Source: Phytopseudomonas argentinensis (GTDB lineage Bacteria; Pseudomonadota; Gammaproteobacteria; Pseudomonadales; Pseudomonadaceae). From it: a stretch of DNA of 64,000 bases. The position numbers were made by a program, and so were the translations under genes. This document shows positions 34,001 through 44,143 of the stretch, piece by piece. Numbering within the stretch: the first letter of the stretch is position 1; each line of letters begins with the position of its first letter. The stretch lies in assembly GCF_900113905.1 (NCBI RefSeq), contig NZ_FORC01000001.1, positions 1,238,060 through 1,302,059 of the forward strand, given 5' to 3'. A model generated the notes under the pieces. It was not told where the DNA came from. It saw only the letters and a program-made list of their open reading frames with translations, and ran no database searches.

Positions 34001-34870
34001 GACGGACTTGCGCTGGCCATAGCGCCCGGCCATGGCGGGGGCATGCAGACGGGTAACCGCGCGCTGCAGCTGACGCTTGTCCCACACTCCCCACAACTCC
34101 CCGCCCAGCTGCAGCTGTTCGAGCTGCCAGTCGCCGGTCAGCCTGCGCGGCAGCCAGGTGGCCCAGTCGCTCTGCGGTGCACTCAGGTACAGCTCGGCGC
34201 GAGCGTCCTGCCAGTGCTCGGGCTGGATGCGCGTACGCAGCTGCAGGGCCAGGGGCTGGCCATCCGGCAGGTGCAGGCGGGCATTCAGGCGCTGACGGCT
34301 GCTGCCGTTATCGAGGCTGAGATTGATGTCGGTGAGTTGCAGCGGCTCCTGCTCGCGGGGCTGGATGCTTATCTGACTGCCGAGCAGGGAAAGATGGCCG
34401 AGCACCTGGGACTGACGCAGCGCCTTGGCAACGTCCAGCGGCGGCTGGTCCTGGCGCTGCGGCAAGCCTTCGACATGCCAGGCGCCCTGCTCGTCTTCGC
34501 GCAGCGTCAGGCTCAGGCCATCGAGCTGCAGATCAGCGAGGCGCGGTTGCCAGGCCACCAGGCTGCCAAGCAGGTCGGGCACCAGCTGCACCTGTTCCAG
34601 GGCCAGCGCCTGCTCACCCTCGCCAACACGCAGGTCGCGCACCGTCAGCAACGGCGCGAAGCCGCGCCAGTGGCCTTCCAGCGCGCCGATGCTGACCGGC
34701 ATGCCCAGGGCTTCACTGGCGCGAGTTTCGGCTTCCTGCCGGTATTCGGCCACCAGCGGCACCAGTTGGCGACCGAGGCTCACATAGAAGGCGGCCAGTA
34801 CCAGGCCCAGCGCGCACAGCCCCAGGCTCCAGCGCAACAGCGTGGAGAACGCCAACCCCAAACGCGCCAT
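31034..34870 (-). CDS. yhdP: AsmA-like inter-membrane lipid transport protein YhdP
   Basis: Very large (1278 residues) inner-membrane protein with a long periplasmic AsmA/TamB-like beta-groove. YhdP, with TamB and YdbH, moves phospholipid to the outer membrane in E. coli. One N-terminal transmembrane helix (about 12-32, LRWSLGLCALGLVLAAFYVSL) is followed by the DUF3971 domain and a C-terminal AsmA-like region. The C-terminus has a hydrophobic stretch (LVTLPVTNNLPLAALIVGAPAIGGALFIA). It lies 31 bases after rng and 13 before nit, in one transcriptional unit. Confidence 0.95.
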   Translation of the reverse strand: MARLGLAFSTLLRWSLGLCALGLVLAAFYVSLGRQLVPLVAEYRQEAETRASEALGMPVSIGALEGHWRGFAPLLTVRDLRVGEGEQALALEQVQLVPDLLGSLVAWQPRLADLQLDGLSLTLREDEQGAWHVEGLPQRQDQPPLDVAKALRQSQVLGHLSLLGSQISIQPREQEPLQLTDINLSLDNGSSRQRLNARLHLPDGQPLALQLRTRIQPEHWQDARAELYLSAPQSDWATWLPRRLTGDWQLEQLQLGGELWGVWDKRQLQRAVTRLHAPAMAGRYGQRKSVALKDLALNAYFERKGDDFDLLLDDFAFSRGDSRWGEARIALGHQAPRNDQSQRWKLSADRLDVGPLVPLAESLAPLPDTALELLQTLKPHGGLRNLNASFQPEVQGPERLQFSANLERVGFSAWHASPAVENGSGSISGDLGGGELKVDSEDFSLHLTTLFPKAWVYQQAKGRLTWTLDDEGFTLRAPYLQVVGEEGKVAGDFLIRMLKDPEREDYMDLRVGMRDGDARFTEKYLPSPVLSPALDEWLKTAIHGGKVNEGYFQYQGSINRNPDPAVRSISLFFDVEDAELAFQPGWPALRDARGQVLIEDSGVRVRVSEGSILNSHVREAFADIPHVDSGETPHLKLKGKLQSSVGDGLKILQETPLGVADTFAGWKGNGALEGALDLDIPLKKGEQAKVIVDFSADKAALTISKPELQLSEVSGDFRYDTGKGLSAPSISGRALGHAIRGRVVADGKPGQPRSQIEANGVVSLGNLTQWLGVKQKLPAEGNLPYRLNLSLEGAQSQLKVDSDLKGLSIALPAPFGKAADEQRATQWRMSFGGAEQRYGLDYADVASLTLAAPSGKFDQSRGELRLGDGSAILPTSRGVRVRGRVARVNLGEWQQAIEPYQQSSRQPAQQGRQLFSDAQLRIDRFEGLGQQLDELDVGLRPLDGGWSLNLDSSLAKGRIDLFEAADRPIVADLEYVRLPAAKPKTADAPEPEGPDPLADFDPRQIPSLDLRIAHVFQGDDDMGAWSLKARPDGQGVQFNDLDINLKGLHLGGAIGWQGVPGQTRSWYKGRMQGEKLSEVLKAWGYAPSATSESFRLDADGHWPGSPAWFNLKRYSGSLDAALRKGQFVEVQGSASALRVFGLLNFNSIGRRLRLDFSDLLGKGLSYDRVKGNLSATDGVFVTQGPITMTGPSSNLELDGTLNMINEGIDAKLLVTLPVTNNLPLAALIVGAPAIGGALFIADKLLGDRVARFASVQYDVKGTLHDPQLTFDKPFEKPN

Positions 34871-34901
34871 TCAGTTCACGTCCCGGCCCGGCCGGGCGTC
34901 T

Positions 34902-36359
34902 TCACAGCAGCACCACATCATATTGTTCCTGGGAGTACATGGTTTCGACCTGGAACTTGATGGTTCGTCCTATGAATGCTTCGAGGTCGGCGACATTGCC
35001 CGACTCCTCGTCGAGCAGGCGGTCGACCACCTTCTGGTTGGCCAGCACCCGGTAGCCCTCGGGCTGGTAAGCACGGGCCTCGCGAAGGATCTCGCGGAAG
35101 ATCTCGTAACAGGTGGTTTCCGCGGTCTTCAGCTTGCCACGGCCCTGGCAATGGCTGCAGGGTTCGCACAGCACCTGCTCGAGGCTTTCACGGGTGCGCT
35201 TGCGGGTCATCTGCACCAGGCCGAGCTCGGTGATACCGATGATGTTGGTCTTGGCGTGATCGCGCTCGAGCTGCTTTTCCAGGGTGCGCAATACCTGGCG
35301 TTGGTGCTCCTCGTCCTCCATGTCGATGAAGTCGATGATGATGATCCCGCCCAGGTTGCGCAGGCGCAGTTGCCGGGCGATCGCGGTGGCCGCCTCGAGG
35401 TTGGTCTTGAAGATGGTCTCCTCGAGCGTGCGATGGCCGACGAAGGCGCCGGTATTCACGTCGATGGTGGTCATCGCCTCGGCCGGGTCGATGATCAGGT
35501 AGCCGCCGGATTTCAGCGGTACCTTGCGCTCCAGAGCCTTCTGGATCTCGTCCTCGATACCATGCAGGTCGAAGATCGGCCGCTCGCCCGGGTAGTGTTC
35601 CAGACGGTCGGCGATCTCCGGCATCAGTTCGGCGACGAAGCTGGTGATCTTGCCGAAGGTTTCCCGCGAGTCGACGCGGATCTTCTCGGAACGCGGGCTG
35701 ACCAGGTCACGCAGGGTGCGCAGCGCCAGGCTGAGGTCTTCGTAGATAACCGAAGGGGTCGGCGCACTCTTCATCTGCTCGGCGATCTGCGTCCACAGGC
35801 GACGCAGGTAGCGGATATCGACGAGGATTTCCTCGGCCCGCGCACCATCGGCCGCGGTACGCAGGATGAAACCGCCGGCTTCGGCGATTCCCTCGGCGGT
35901 CACGCAATCGGCGACCACCTGCTTGAGGCGCTCGCGCTCGGCCTCGTCCTCGATTTTCAGGGAGATGCCGACATGGCTGGTGCGCGGCATGTACACCAGG
36001 TAGCGCGACGGAATCGACAGTTGGGTGGTCAGGCGCGCGCCCTTGCTGCCGATCGGGTCCTTGGTAACCTGCACGGTGAGGCTCTGGCCTTCGTGCACCA
36101 GGGCACTGATGCTCTCCACGGCGCTGCCTTCACGGCTGGAGATTTCCGAGGCATGGATGAACGCCGCGCGTTCCAGGCCGATGTCGACGAACGCCGCCTG
36201 CATGCCGGGCAGCACGCGCACCACCTTGCCCTTGTAGATGTTGCCAACGATGCCGCGACGCTGGGTGCGCTCGACGTGCACCTCCTGCAGGACACCGTTT
36301 TCCACCACCGCCACGCGCGATTCCATCGGCGTGATGTTGATCAGGATCTCTTCACTCAT
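34902..36359 (-). CDS. rng: Ribonuclease G (CafA)
   Basis: Endoribonuclease of 485 residues acting on 16S rRNA 5'-end maturation and on some mRNAs. The N-terminal S1-like RNA-binding domain (IVGNIYKGKVVRVLPGMQAAFVDIGLERAAFIH) is followed by the RNase E/G catalytic domain with TTIDVNTGAFVG and IIIDFIDM. The zinc-link cysteines are in CEPCSHCQGRG near residues 403-413. ATG at 36359 begins MSEEILINITPMESRVAV, the conserved N-terminus; the longer frame to 36584 overlaps maf. Confidence 0.97.
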   Translation of the reverse strand: MSEEILINITPMESRVAVVENGVLQEVHVERTQRRGIVGNIYKGKVVRVLPGMQAAFVDIGLERAAFIHASEISSREGSAVESISALVHEGQSLTVQVTKDPIGSKGARLTTQLSIPSRYLVYMPRTSHVGISLKIEDEAERERLKQVVADCVTAEGIAEAGGFILRTAADGARAEEILVDIRYLRRLWTQIAEQMKSAPTPSVIYEDLSLALRTLRDLVSPRSEKIRVDSRETFGKITSFVAELMPEIADRLEHYPGERPIFDLHGIEDEIQKALERKVPLKSGGYLIIDPAEAMTTIDVNTGAFVGHRTLEETIFKTNLEAATAIARQLRLRNLGGIIIIDFIDMEDEEHQRQVLRTLEKQLERDHAKTNIIGITELGLVQMTRKRTRESLEQVLCEPCSHCQGRGKLKTAETTCYEIFREILREARAYQPEGYRVLANQKVVDRLLDEESGNVADLEAFIGRTIKFQVETMYSQEQYDVVLL

Positions 36360-36441
36360 GCGCCCATCTCTTGGCTGAGATGAAGCTGAAAGCAGCACTG
36401 GGCGCAACGCGCCCAAACCATCGCAGCCTGCAACCTCTGGG

Positions 36442-37038
36442 TTATGCGCTGGCAGCCTGTTGCCAGCACGGAATCGCGAATTGCGCGAGCAGTTCGGCAG
36501 TCTCGCACAATGGCAGGCCGACCACCGCTGAATAACTGCCCTGCATCTGGCTGACGAATACCGCCGCCAACCCTTGAATACCATAACTGCCGGCCTTGTC
36601 GCGCGGCTCGCCGGTGGCCCAATAGGCTTCGATTTGTGTCCGATCGAGGGTTTTGAAGCGCACGGTGCTGGCCACCACGCGTGCCTCGGCGCGGATGTCG
36701 TTGACCAGCGCGACGGCTGTCAGCACCTGGTGCTCACGGCCGGACAGGGCCGCCAGCGTGGCCAGCGCATCCTCCCGGTCGACGGGTTTGCCGAGAATAC
36801 GGCCGTCGAGCACCACGGCAGTGTCGGAGCCGAGCACTACGGCGTCGTGGCGATCCTCCAGCGTGGCGAACACGGCCTGCGCCTTGGCCAACGCCAGGCG
36901 CTCCACATAGGCGGCAGGGGCTTCGGCGGGCAACGGTGTTTCATCGATGGGCTGCACGCGGGTGACGAAGGGAACGCCGATCTGCGCGAGCAACTCGCGC
37001 CGTCGCGGTGAAGCGGAGGCCAGGTAGAGCGTGGTCAT
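36442..37038 (-). CDS. maf: Maf-like nucleotide pyrophosphatase
   Basis: Nucleoside triphosphate pyrophosphatase of 198 residues; family members (YhdE type) hydrolyse dTTP and UTP or modified nucleotides, and overexpression blocks septum formation. The N-terminal substrate loop is [12 protein letters not shown], and the conserved [19 protein letters not shown] and [10 protein letters not shown] motifs are present. ATG at 37038 is chosen ([13 protein letters not shown]). The gene lies between mreD and rng, a classic arrangement. Confidence 0.95.
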   Translation of the reverse strand: MTTLYLASASPRRRELLAQIGVPFVTRVQPIDETPLPAEAPAAYVERLALAKAQAVFATLEDRHDAVVLGSDTAVVLDGRILGKPVDREDALATLAALSGREHQVLTAVALVNDIRAEARVVASTVRFKTLDRTQIEAYWATGEPRDKAGSYGIQGLAAVFVSQMQGSYSAVVGLPLCETAELLAQFAIPCWQQAASA

Positions 37039-37072
37039 GCACAGGTCTCGCAATCAGGCGCCGCAGCGCGGT

Positions 37073-37561
37073 TCAGTTGACACGCATGCGCCGGTGCACC
37101 GCGCGCAACAGGGTGCACACCCAGGGCCAGAGCAGCGCACTGACCAGCGCCGGCAGCACGAAGGCCAGGGTCGGCGGGCGGTTGCCGGTCAGCGCGTTGA
37201 GCCACAGCTGCACCAGTTGCGCGATGCCGAACACCACCAGCAGCACCATGCTCTGCTGCCACATGGGAAACATGCGCAGGCGCTGGTGCAGGCTGAGCAC
37301 CAGAAAGGTGATCAGGGTGAGGATCAGCGCGTTCTGTCCCAGCAAGGTGCCATTGAGCACATCGGCCAGCAGGCCGAAGCAGAAGGCGCTGGTCATGCCG
37401 ATACGGTGCGGCACGGCCAGCACCCAGTAGGTGAGAAACAGCGCCAGCCACAGCGGCCGGCCAATCTCCATGAAGCGTGGCAAGGTGGACACACTGAGCA
37501 GCAGCGCCAGTATCAGGCTGGCCCAGATCACCCAGAGATTGCTCGAGCGGGTCGCGATCAT
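37073..37561 (-). CDS. mreD: Rod shape-determining protein MreD
   Basis: Integral inner-membrane protein of 162 residues with about five hydrophobic helices, component of the elongasome with MreB, MreC, RodA and PBP2. GLLADVLNGTLLGQNAL is the conserved central motif. Its start overlaps the mreC stop by 4 bases. It is followed after 34 bases by maf. Confidence 0.95.
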   Translation of the reverse strand: MIATRSSNLWVIWASLILALLLSVSTLPRFMEIGRPLWLALFLTYWVLAVPHRIGMTSAFCFGLLADVLNGTLLGQNALILTLITFLVLSLHQRLRMFPMWQQSMVLLVVFGIAQLVQLWLNALTGNRPPTLAFVLPALVSALLWPWVCTLLRAVHRRMRVN

Positions 37562-38550
37562 TGATGGCTCTCCTCACCGCTGCCTGATGCCGGAGCAGGA
37601 TCCGCGGGAGCCGGCACGTCGGCTGGCGGCGCGTCCTCGATGGCGGCCTCGGCATCCGGATGCTCGAGGGCCTGGCGATCGACCTCCTCCTGCGCCTCGG
37701 CCGACTCGGCAGCACGCTGCTCCGGTGTGCGCGGGTCGGTGAAGACCAGCAGCATATAGCGGGTGCGATTGAGATTGGCGGTCGGCACGGCGCGTACGAT
37801 GGCGAACGGCTGGCCGGAGTCGTGCACCACTTCGGTCACAGTGGCCACCGGATAACCGGCCGGGAAGCGCTGGCCAAGACCGGAGCTGACCAGCAGATCG
37901 CCTTCCTTGATATCGGCGGTATCGGCCACGTGACGCAGCTCCAGGCGCTCCGGGTTGCCGGTGCCGGTAGCGATGGCCCGCAGCCCGTTGCGGTTGACCT
38001 GCACGGGAATGCTGTGGGTGGTGTCGGTGAGCAGCAGCACGCGGGAGGTGTAGGGCATCACCTCGACCACCTGGCCCATCAGCCCACGGGCATCGAGCAC
38101 CGGCTGGCCAAGCACTACCCCATCCTTCTCGCCCTTGTCGATGAGAATGCGGTGGGTGAAGGGGTTGGGGTCGATGCCGATCAACTCGGTGGCCAGCACC
38201 TCATCGTCGACCAGGGCCGAGGAGTTGAGCAACTCGCGCAGGCGCACGTTCTGCTCGGTCAGGGCGGCGAGCTTCTGCAGGCGGCGCTGCATCATCAGTT
38301 GCTCGGCCTTGAGCTTCTCGTTCTCGGCGGCCAGCTCGTTGCGCGAGCTGAGCTCCTGGGTGGCGCTCTCCCACAGGGTGACCGGCAGACGGCCGAGCCA
38401 GTAGACCGGCTCGACGATCAGGCCGAGCTGGCTACGCACCGAATGCAGGACGGTCAGGCGGGCGTCGACGACCATCAGGGCAGCCGACAGCACGGCGAAC
38501 ACCAGCAGGCGTACACCGAGCGAAGGACCTTTGGCGAATAGCGGCTTTAT
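37558..38550 (-). CDS. mreC: Cell shape-determining protein MreC (non-canonical start likely)
   Basis: Bitopic periplasmic elongasome protein linking MreB filaments to peptidoglycan synthases. A transmembrane helix (LLVFAVLSAALMVV) is followed by a coiled coil (ELAAENEKLKAEQLMMQRRLQKLA) and the beta-rich MreC core with TDTTHSIPVQVNRNGLRAI. The first standard start is GTG at 38502, with no Shine-Dalgarno sequence and inside the conserved membrane segment. The frame stays open upstream and encodes IKPLFAKGPSLGVRLLV, which I know as the conserved Pseudomonas MreC N-terminus. GAGG lies 8 bases before an ATA codon at 38550, so I place the start there tentatively; ATC at 38556 is another option. 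The C-terminus is a Pro/Ala/Glu-rich tail. Confidence 0.88.
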   Translation of the reverse strand: MKPLFAKGPSLGVRLLVFAVLSAALMVVDARLTVLHSVRSQLGLIVEPVYWLGRLPVTLWESATQELSSRNELAAENEKLKAEQLMMQRRLQKLAALTEQNVRLRELLNSSALVDDEVLATELIGIDPNPFTHRILIDKGEKDGVVLGQPVLDARGLMGQVVEVMPYTSRVLLLTDTTHSIPVQVNRNGLRAIATGTGNPERLELRHVADTADIKEGDLLVSSGLGQRFPAGYPVATVTEVVHDSGQPFAIVRAVPTANLNRTRYMLLVFTDPRTPEQRAAESAEAQEEVDRQALEHPDAEAAIEDAPPADVPAPADPAPASGSGEESHQ

Positions 38551-38631
38551 GGCGATTACCTCGTAGCCTGCCCGGAAGCTGCATGCGGCGCGATGGTAGC
38601 TTCCGAGCTGCTGCAGCGTGAGGCGTGCGGC

Positions 38632-39992
<1,361 letters not shown>

Positions 39993-40280
39993 ATGGCGCT
40001 TGAACGCACCGAGGTGGAAAAGATCGCACACCTGGCCCGCCTGGGCCTGAGTGACAGTGAACTGCCACAGACCACCGCAACCCTGAACAGCATCCTCGGC
40101 CTGATCGACAGCATGCAAGCCGTCGATACCGATGGCATCGAGCCGTTGGCGCATCCGCTGGAAACCACTCAGCGCCTGCGCGCCGACGCCGTTACCGAAG
40201 CGAACCAGCGCGAGGCCTACCAGGCCATCGCCCCGGCCGTGGAAAGCGGCCTGTACCTGGTTCCCAAAGTCATCGAGTAA
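39993..40280 (+). CDS. gatC: Aspartyl/glutamyl-tRNA amidotransferase subunit C (GatC)
   Basis: Small subunit (95 residues) of the GatCAB complex, which amidates misacylated Asp-tRNA(Asn) or Glu-tRNA(Gln). It wraps around GatA and stabilises it. The start [17 protein letters not shown] and the end VPKVIE are typical. AGGAG stands 6 bases upstream of the ATG. It is followed after 15 bases by gatA. Confidence 0.97.
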   Translation: MALERTEVEKIAHLARLGLSDSELPQTTATLNSILGLIDSMQAVDTDGIEPLAHPLETTQRLRADAVTEANQREAYQAIAPAVESGLYLVPKVIE

Positions 40281-40295
40281 GGAAAGCGCACCGCC

Positions 40296-41747
40296 ATGCA
40301 TCAATTGACCCTGGCCGAGATCGCCCGCGCCCTCGCCGACAAGCAATTCTCCTCCGCCGAACTGACCGGGAGCCTGCTGAGCCGCATCGAGCAGCTCGAC
40401 CCGCAGCTCAACAGCTTCATCACCGTGACAGCCGACCAGGCCCTCGAGCAGGCCAAGGCCGCCGACGCGCGCCGCGCCGCCGGTGAAAGCGGCGCACTGC
40501 TCGGCGCGCCGATCGCCCACAAGGACCTGTTCTGCACCAGGGGCGTGCTGACCAGTTGTGGCTCGAAGATTCTCACCGGGTTCAAGTCGCCCTACGACGC
40601 CACCGTGGTCGAGAAACTGAATGCCGCCGGCACCGTGACTCTCGGCAAGCTGAACATGGACGAATTCGCCATGGGCTCGGCCAACGAATCCAGCCACTAC
40701 GGCCCGGTCAAGAACCCCTGGGACACCAGCCGCGTACCCGGCGGCTCGTCGGGTGGTTCGGCGGCTGCCGTGGCGGCACGGCTGATTCCGGCTGCAACCG
40801 GCACCGACACCGGCGGTTCGATCCGCCAGCCGGCCGCGCTGACCAACCTCACCGGCATCAAGCCGACCTACGGTCGGGTGTCGCGCTGGGGCATGATCGC
40901 CTACGCCTCGAGCCTCGACCAGGGCGGCCCGCTGGCCCGCACCGCCGAAGACTGCGCCCTGCTGCTCGGCGCCATGGCCGGCTTCGACCCGAAGGATTCG
41001 ACCAGCGTCGACCAACCGGTGGATGACTACCTGGCTGCCCTCGCCCAACCACTGGCCGGCCTGCGCATCGGCCTGCCGAAGGAATACTTCGGCGCCGGCC
41101 TGGACGCGCGCATCGGCGAGAAGGTCATGGCCGTGGTCGAGGAGCTGAAAAAGCTCGGCGCCACGGTCAAGGACATCAGCCTGCCGAACATGCAGCACGC
41201 CATCCCGGCCTACTACGTGATCGCCCCGGCCGAGGCCAGCTCCAACCTGTCGCGCTTCGACGGCGTGCGTTTCGGCTATCGCTGCGAGAACCCGAAAGAC
41301 CTGCAGGACCTGTACAAGCGCTCCCGCGAGGAAGGCTTCGGCGCCGAAGTGAAGCGCCGCATCATGGTCGGCACCTACGCGCTGTCCGCCGGTTACTACG
41401 ACGCCTACTACCTCAAGGCGCAGAAGATTCGCCGGCTGATCAAGAACGACTTCGTCGCGGCCTTCAAGGACGTCGACGTGATCCTCGGCCCGACCACGCC
41501 GAACCTGGCCTGGAAGCTCGGCGAGAAGAACGCCGATCCGGTTTCCGCCTACCTGGAAGACATCTACACCATCACCGCCAACCTGGCCGGCATTCCCGGC
41601 CTGTCGATGCCGGCCGGCTTCGTCGATGGCCTGCCGGTGGGCGTGCAGTTGCTCGGCAACTACTTCCAGGAAGGTCGTCTGCTCAATGTCGCGCACCAGT
41701 ACCAACAGGTCAGCGACTGGCACAAACAAGCACCGAGCGGCTTCTGA
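40296..41747 (+). CDS. gatA: Aspartyl/glutamyl-tRNA amidotransferase subunit A (GatA)
   Basis: Amidase-signature glutaminase subunit of 483 residues that frees ammonia from glutamine for the GatB reaction. The Ser-cisSer-Lys triad is readable: Lys in [12 protein letters not shown], and serines in [16 protein letters not shown] and [13 protein letters not shown]. The C-terminal [19 protein letters not shown] is also typical. It lies 14 bases before gatB. Confidence 0.97.
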   Translation: MHQLTLAEIARALADKQFSSAELTGSLLSRIEQLDPQLNSFITVTADQALEQAKAADARRAAGESGALLGAPIAHKDLFCTRGVLTSCGSKILTGFKSPYDATVVEKLNAAGTVTLGKLNMDEFAMGSANESSHYGPVKNPWDTSRVPGGSSGGSAAAVAARLIPAATGTDTGGSIRQPAALTNLTGIKPTYGRVSRWGMIAYASSLDQGGPLARTAEDCALLLGAMAGFDPKDSTSVDQPVDDYLAALAQPLAGLRIGLPKEYFGAGLDARIGEKVMAVVEELKKLGATVKDISLPNMQHAIPAYYVIAPAEASSNLSRFDGVRFGYRCENPKDLQDLYKRSREEGFGAEVKRRIMVGTYALSAGYYDAYYLKAQKIRRLIKNDFVAAFKDVDVILGPTTPNLAWKLGEKNADPVSAYLEDIYTITANLAGIPGLSMPAGFVDGLPVGVQLLGNYFQEGRLLNVAHQYQQVSDWHKQAPSGF

Positions 41748-41761
41748 GGAAGGATTAAGAC

Positions 41762-43210
41762 ATGCAGTGGGAAACCGTCATCGGGCTCGAGATTCACGCT
41801 CAGCTCAGCACCCAATCGAAGATCTTCTCGGCCAGCGCCACCACCTTTGGCGCCGAGCCCAACACCCAGGCCAGCCTGGTCGACCTCGGCATGCCCGGCA
41901 CCCTGCCGGTGCTCAACGCCGAAGCGGTACGCATGGCCTGCCAGTTCGGCCTGGCCATCGACGCCGAGATCGCCGAGCGTAACGTCTTCGCGCGCAAGAA
42001 CTACTTCTACCCGGACCTGCCGAAGGGCTACCAGACCAGCCAGATGGACCACCCCATCGTCGGCAAGGGCTTCCTCGACATCACCCTTGAAGACGGCACC
42101 GTCAAGCGTATCGGCATCACCCGTGCGCACCTCGAAGAAGATGCCGGCAAGAGCCTGCACGAAGACTTCCAGGGCATGAGCGGTATCGACCTCAACCGTG
42201 CGGGTACGCCGCTGCTGGAAATCGTTTCCGAGCCGGACATCCGTTCGGCCAAGGAAGCCGTGGCCTATGTCAAAGCCATCCACGCGCTGGTGCGTTACCT
42301 GGGCATCTGCGACGGCAACATGGCCGAAGGCTCGCTGCGCTGCGACTGCAACGTGTCGGTACGCCCGAAGGGCCAGGCCGAGTTCGGCACGCGCCGCGAG
42401 ATCAAGAACGTCAACTCATTCAAATTCATTGAGCGCGCGATCAATACCGAGATCGAGTGGCAGATCGATGAGATTGAGTCTGGCAACAAAATCGTGCAGG
42501 AAACCGTTCTGTACGACGTAGCAGCCAACAAAACCAAGTCCATGCGCAGCAAGGAAGAAGCCAACGACTACCGCTACTTCCCCTGCCCGGACCTGCTGCC
42601 GGTGGTGATCGAGCAAAGCTTTCTCGATGACCTGCGCGCCAAGCTGCCCGAACTGCCGCCGCAGAAACGCGAGCGTTTCGAAAGCCAGTACGCCCTGTCG
42701 ACCTACGATGCCAGCGTGCTCAGCGCCAGCCGCGAGCTGGCCGACTACTTCGAAGTGGTCGCGAAAACCTGTGGCGACGCCAAGCTGGCGGCCAACTGGG
42801 TGATGGGCGAGCTGTCCAGCCTGCTCAACAAGGACAACCTGGAGATCGACCAGTCGCCGGTGTCCGCCGAGCAGTTGGGCGGCATGATCCTGCGCATCAA
42901 GGACAACACCATCAGCGGCAAGATCGCCAAGATGGTCTTCGAAGCCCTGGCTGCCGGTGAAGGCGCAACGGCTGATGAAGTGATCGACAAGAAGGGCCTC
43001 AAGCAGGTCACCGATTCCGGCGCCATCGAAGCGATGCTCGACGAAGTGCTGGCCGCCAACGCCGAGCAGGTCGAACAGTACCGCGCCAGCGACGAAGCCA
43101 AGCGCGGCAAGATGTTCGGTTTCTTCGTCGGCCAGGCAATGAAAGCCTCCAAGGGCAAGGCCAACCCGGGGCAAGTGAACGAACTGCTGAAGAAAAAGCT
43201 CGAAGGCTGA
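41762..43210 (+). CDS. gatB: Aspartyl/glutamyl-tRNA amidotransferase subunit B (GatB)
   Basis: Kinase-amidase subunit (482 residues) that activates the tRNA-bound Asp or Glu with ATP and transfers ammonia to it. [16 protein letters not shown] and [15 protein letters not shown] form the cradle active site. [13 protein letters not shown] contributes metal-binding residues, and the C-terminal YqeY-like helical tail contacts tRNA. An intrinsic terminator follows at once. Confidence 0.97.
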   Translation: MQWETVIGLEIHAQLSTQSKIFSASATTFGAEPNTQASLVDLGMPGTLPVLNAEAVRMACQFGLAIDAEIAERNVFARKNYFYPDLPKGYQTSQMDHPIVGKGFLDITLEDGTVKRIGITRAHLEEDAGKSLHEDFQGMSGIDLNRAGTPLLEIVSEPDIRSAKEAVAYVKAIHALVRYLGICDGNMAEGSLRCDCNVSVRPKGQAEFGTRREIKNVNSFKFIERAINTEIEWQIDEIESGNKIVQETVLYDVAANKTKSMRSKEEANDYRYFPCPDLLPVVIEQSFLDDLRAKLPELPPQKRERFESQYALSTYDASVLSASRELADYFEVVAKTCGDAKLAANWVMGELSSLLNKDNLEIDQSPVSAEQLGGMILRIKDNTISGKIAKMVFEALAAGEGATADEVIDKKGLKQVTDSGAIEAMLDEVLAANAEQVEQYRASDEAKRGKMFGFFVGQAMKASKGKANPGQVNELLKKKLEG

Positions 43211-43221
43211 GCGATTTGAAG

Positions 43222-43244
43222 ACGCCGGGGTTACCCGGCGTTTT
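43222..43244 (+). terminator. Intrinsic terminator of gatCAB
   Basis: ACGCCGGG (43222-43229) and CCCGGCGT (43234-43241) form an 8-base stem with loop GTTA, followed by a short T run (43241-43244), 12 bases after the gatB stop. Confidence 0.85.
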
Positions 43245-43273
43245 CACATCTGACGTTCGGGATGGAGAACACA

Positions 43274-43648
43274 ATGCGCCGATTATCGATTCTGCTGGGT
43301 CTGTTCAGCCTGCTGCTCGCCGGCTGTAGCAGCTTTGGCGGTGGTGTACCTGGCGATTACCGTGCCGACGGCAAGGCCTCCTATTACGGCAAGGCCCACC
43401 ACGGCAACAGGACGGCCAGCGGCGAGCGCTTCAACCAGAATGCCCTGACCGCCGCCCATCGCACCCTACCCTTCGGCACCATGGTCAGGGTGACCAACCT
43501 CAACAACGACCGCAGCGTGGTGGTGCGCATCAACGACCGCGGTCCCTTCGCCCGCGGGCGGATCATCGACGTGTCGCGCAAGGCGGCGGAGTCACTGGAC
43601 ATGATCCGCTCGGGCGTGGTGCCGGTGCGCGTGGAAAGCCTGAAGTAA
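43274..43648 (+). CDS. RlpA-like double-psi beta-barrel lipoprotein
   Basis: Lipoprotein of 124 residues. The signal peptide ends in a lipobox LLLAGC with Cys18. The mature part is one double-psi beta-barrel domain with RlpA motifs ([53 protein letters not shown]). RlpA in P. aeruginosa is a lytic transglycosylase acting on stem-less glycan at the septum; this shorter protein lacks the SPOR domain, so septal targeting by SPOR is not expected. I chose ATG at 43274, which has GGAG 6 bases before it, over 43262. Confidence 0.9.
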   Translation: MRRLSILLGLFSLLLAGCSSFGGGVPGDYRADGKASYYGKAHHGNRTASGERFNQNALTAAHRTLPFGTMVRVTNLNNDRSVVVRINDRGPFARGRIIDVSRKAAESLDMIRSGVVPVRVESLK

Positions 43649-43728
43649 GACGGAGGGCTGTTCACGATCTTTCAGGCGACATCAAGAGGCTGCTACAAGG
43701 CAGAAGCGGTCGGCAGGCACGGCGCTTT

Positions 43729-43752
43729 TGTGGGAGAGGCTTTAGCCTCGAG
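43729..43752. repeat. REP-like element
   Basis: Begins TGTGGGAG and carries the hairpin GAGGC-TTTA-GCCTC (43736-43749). This is the form of repetitive extragenic palindromes that pseudomonads carry in hundreds of copies. Copy number in this genome cannot be judged from the window. Confidence 0.7.
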
Positions 43753-43840
43753 TCTTCAGGACAGCCCGCTCCACATGCTTGAGCTGTGGTTTGCCAGAGT
43801 TATCGCATTATTCTTACGTTCGGTTCCGCTCTGTCGAGCG

Positions 43841-43955
43841 GGTTTCTTTTGGCATTGCCCGGATGGCCGGCCCGCCAAAAGAAACCAAAAGGTCTAGCCC
43901 CGACATACGGCCCCGGCTTCGCCGGGGTTCCCTCGCTACATCGTTGCTCCGAGGG
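43841..43955. repeat. Composite palindromic intergenic repeat
   Basis: A perfect 13-base inverted repeat GGTTTCTTTTGGC (43841-43853) / GCCAAAAGAAACC (43874-43886) is followed by CCCCGGC-TTC-GCCGGGG (43911-43927) and CCCTCG/CGAGGG (43930-43935 and 43950-43955). I recall very similar blocks between genes of other pseudomonads; the copy number must be checked genome-wide. Confidence 0.65.
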
Positions 43956-44143
43956 CACGCCGCGACATCCATGTCGCTCAACCCTATCCACAACGATTCC
44001 GCTCGGCCTGCTGAAGGGGCGATTGATGTCGCCTGTTAATTTTGTGGCATGTGAAACATGAAAAAGCCAAAGCAGCGAACGGCCGCTTCCGCCACTTTGC
44101 AGGCAAAGTGCTGAGTTCGAGCCGAAAGATCGTGAACAGACGC

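Larger units (their letters stand above)
43649..44143. other. Repeat-rich intergenic region between RlpA-like and LysR genes
   Basis: A stretch of 495 bases with no credible gene. It contains a REP-like hairpin (43729-43752), a long inverted repeat (43841-43886) and two further hairpins (43911-43927 and 43930-43955), listed separately. ORFs of 86 and 91 codons from 43779 and 43786 run through the repeats and have no RBS or family resemblance. The last 100 bases before the LysR stop show nothing clear. Confidence 0.6.

Noticed and set aside
43779..44061. Two overlapping ORFs of 86 and 91 codons
   Set aside because: They cross REP-like and inverted repeats, overlap one another, and have no RBS or familiar sequence.
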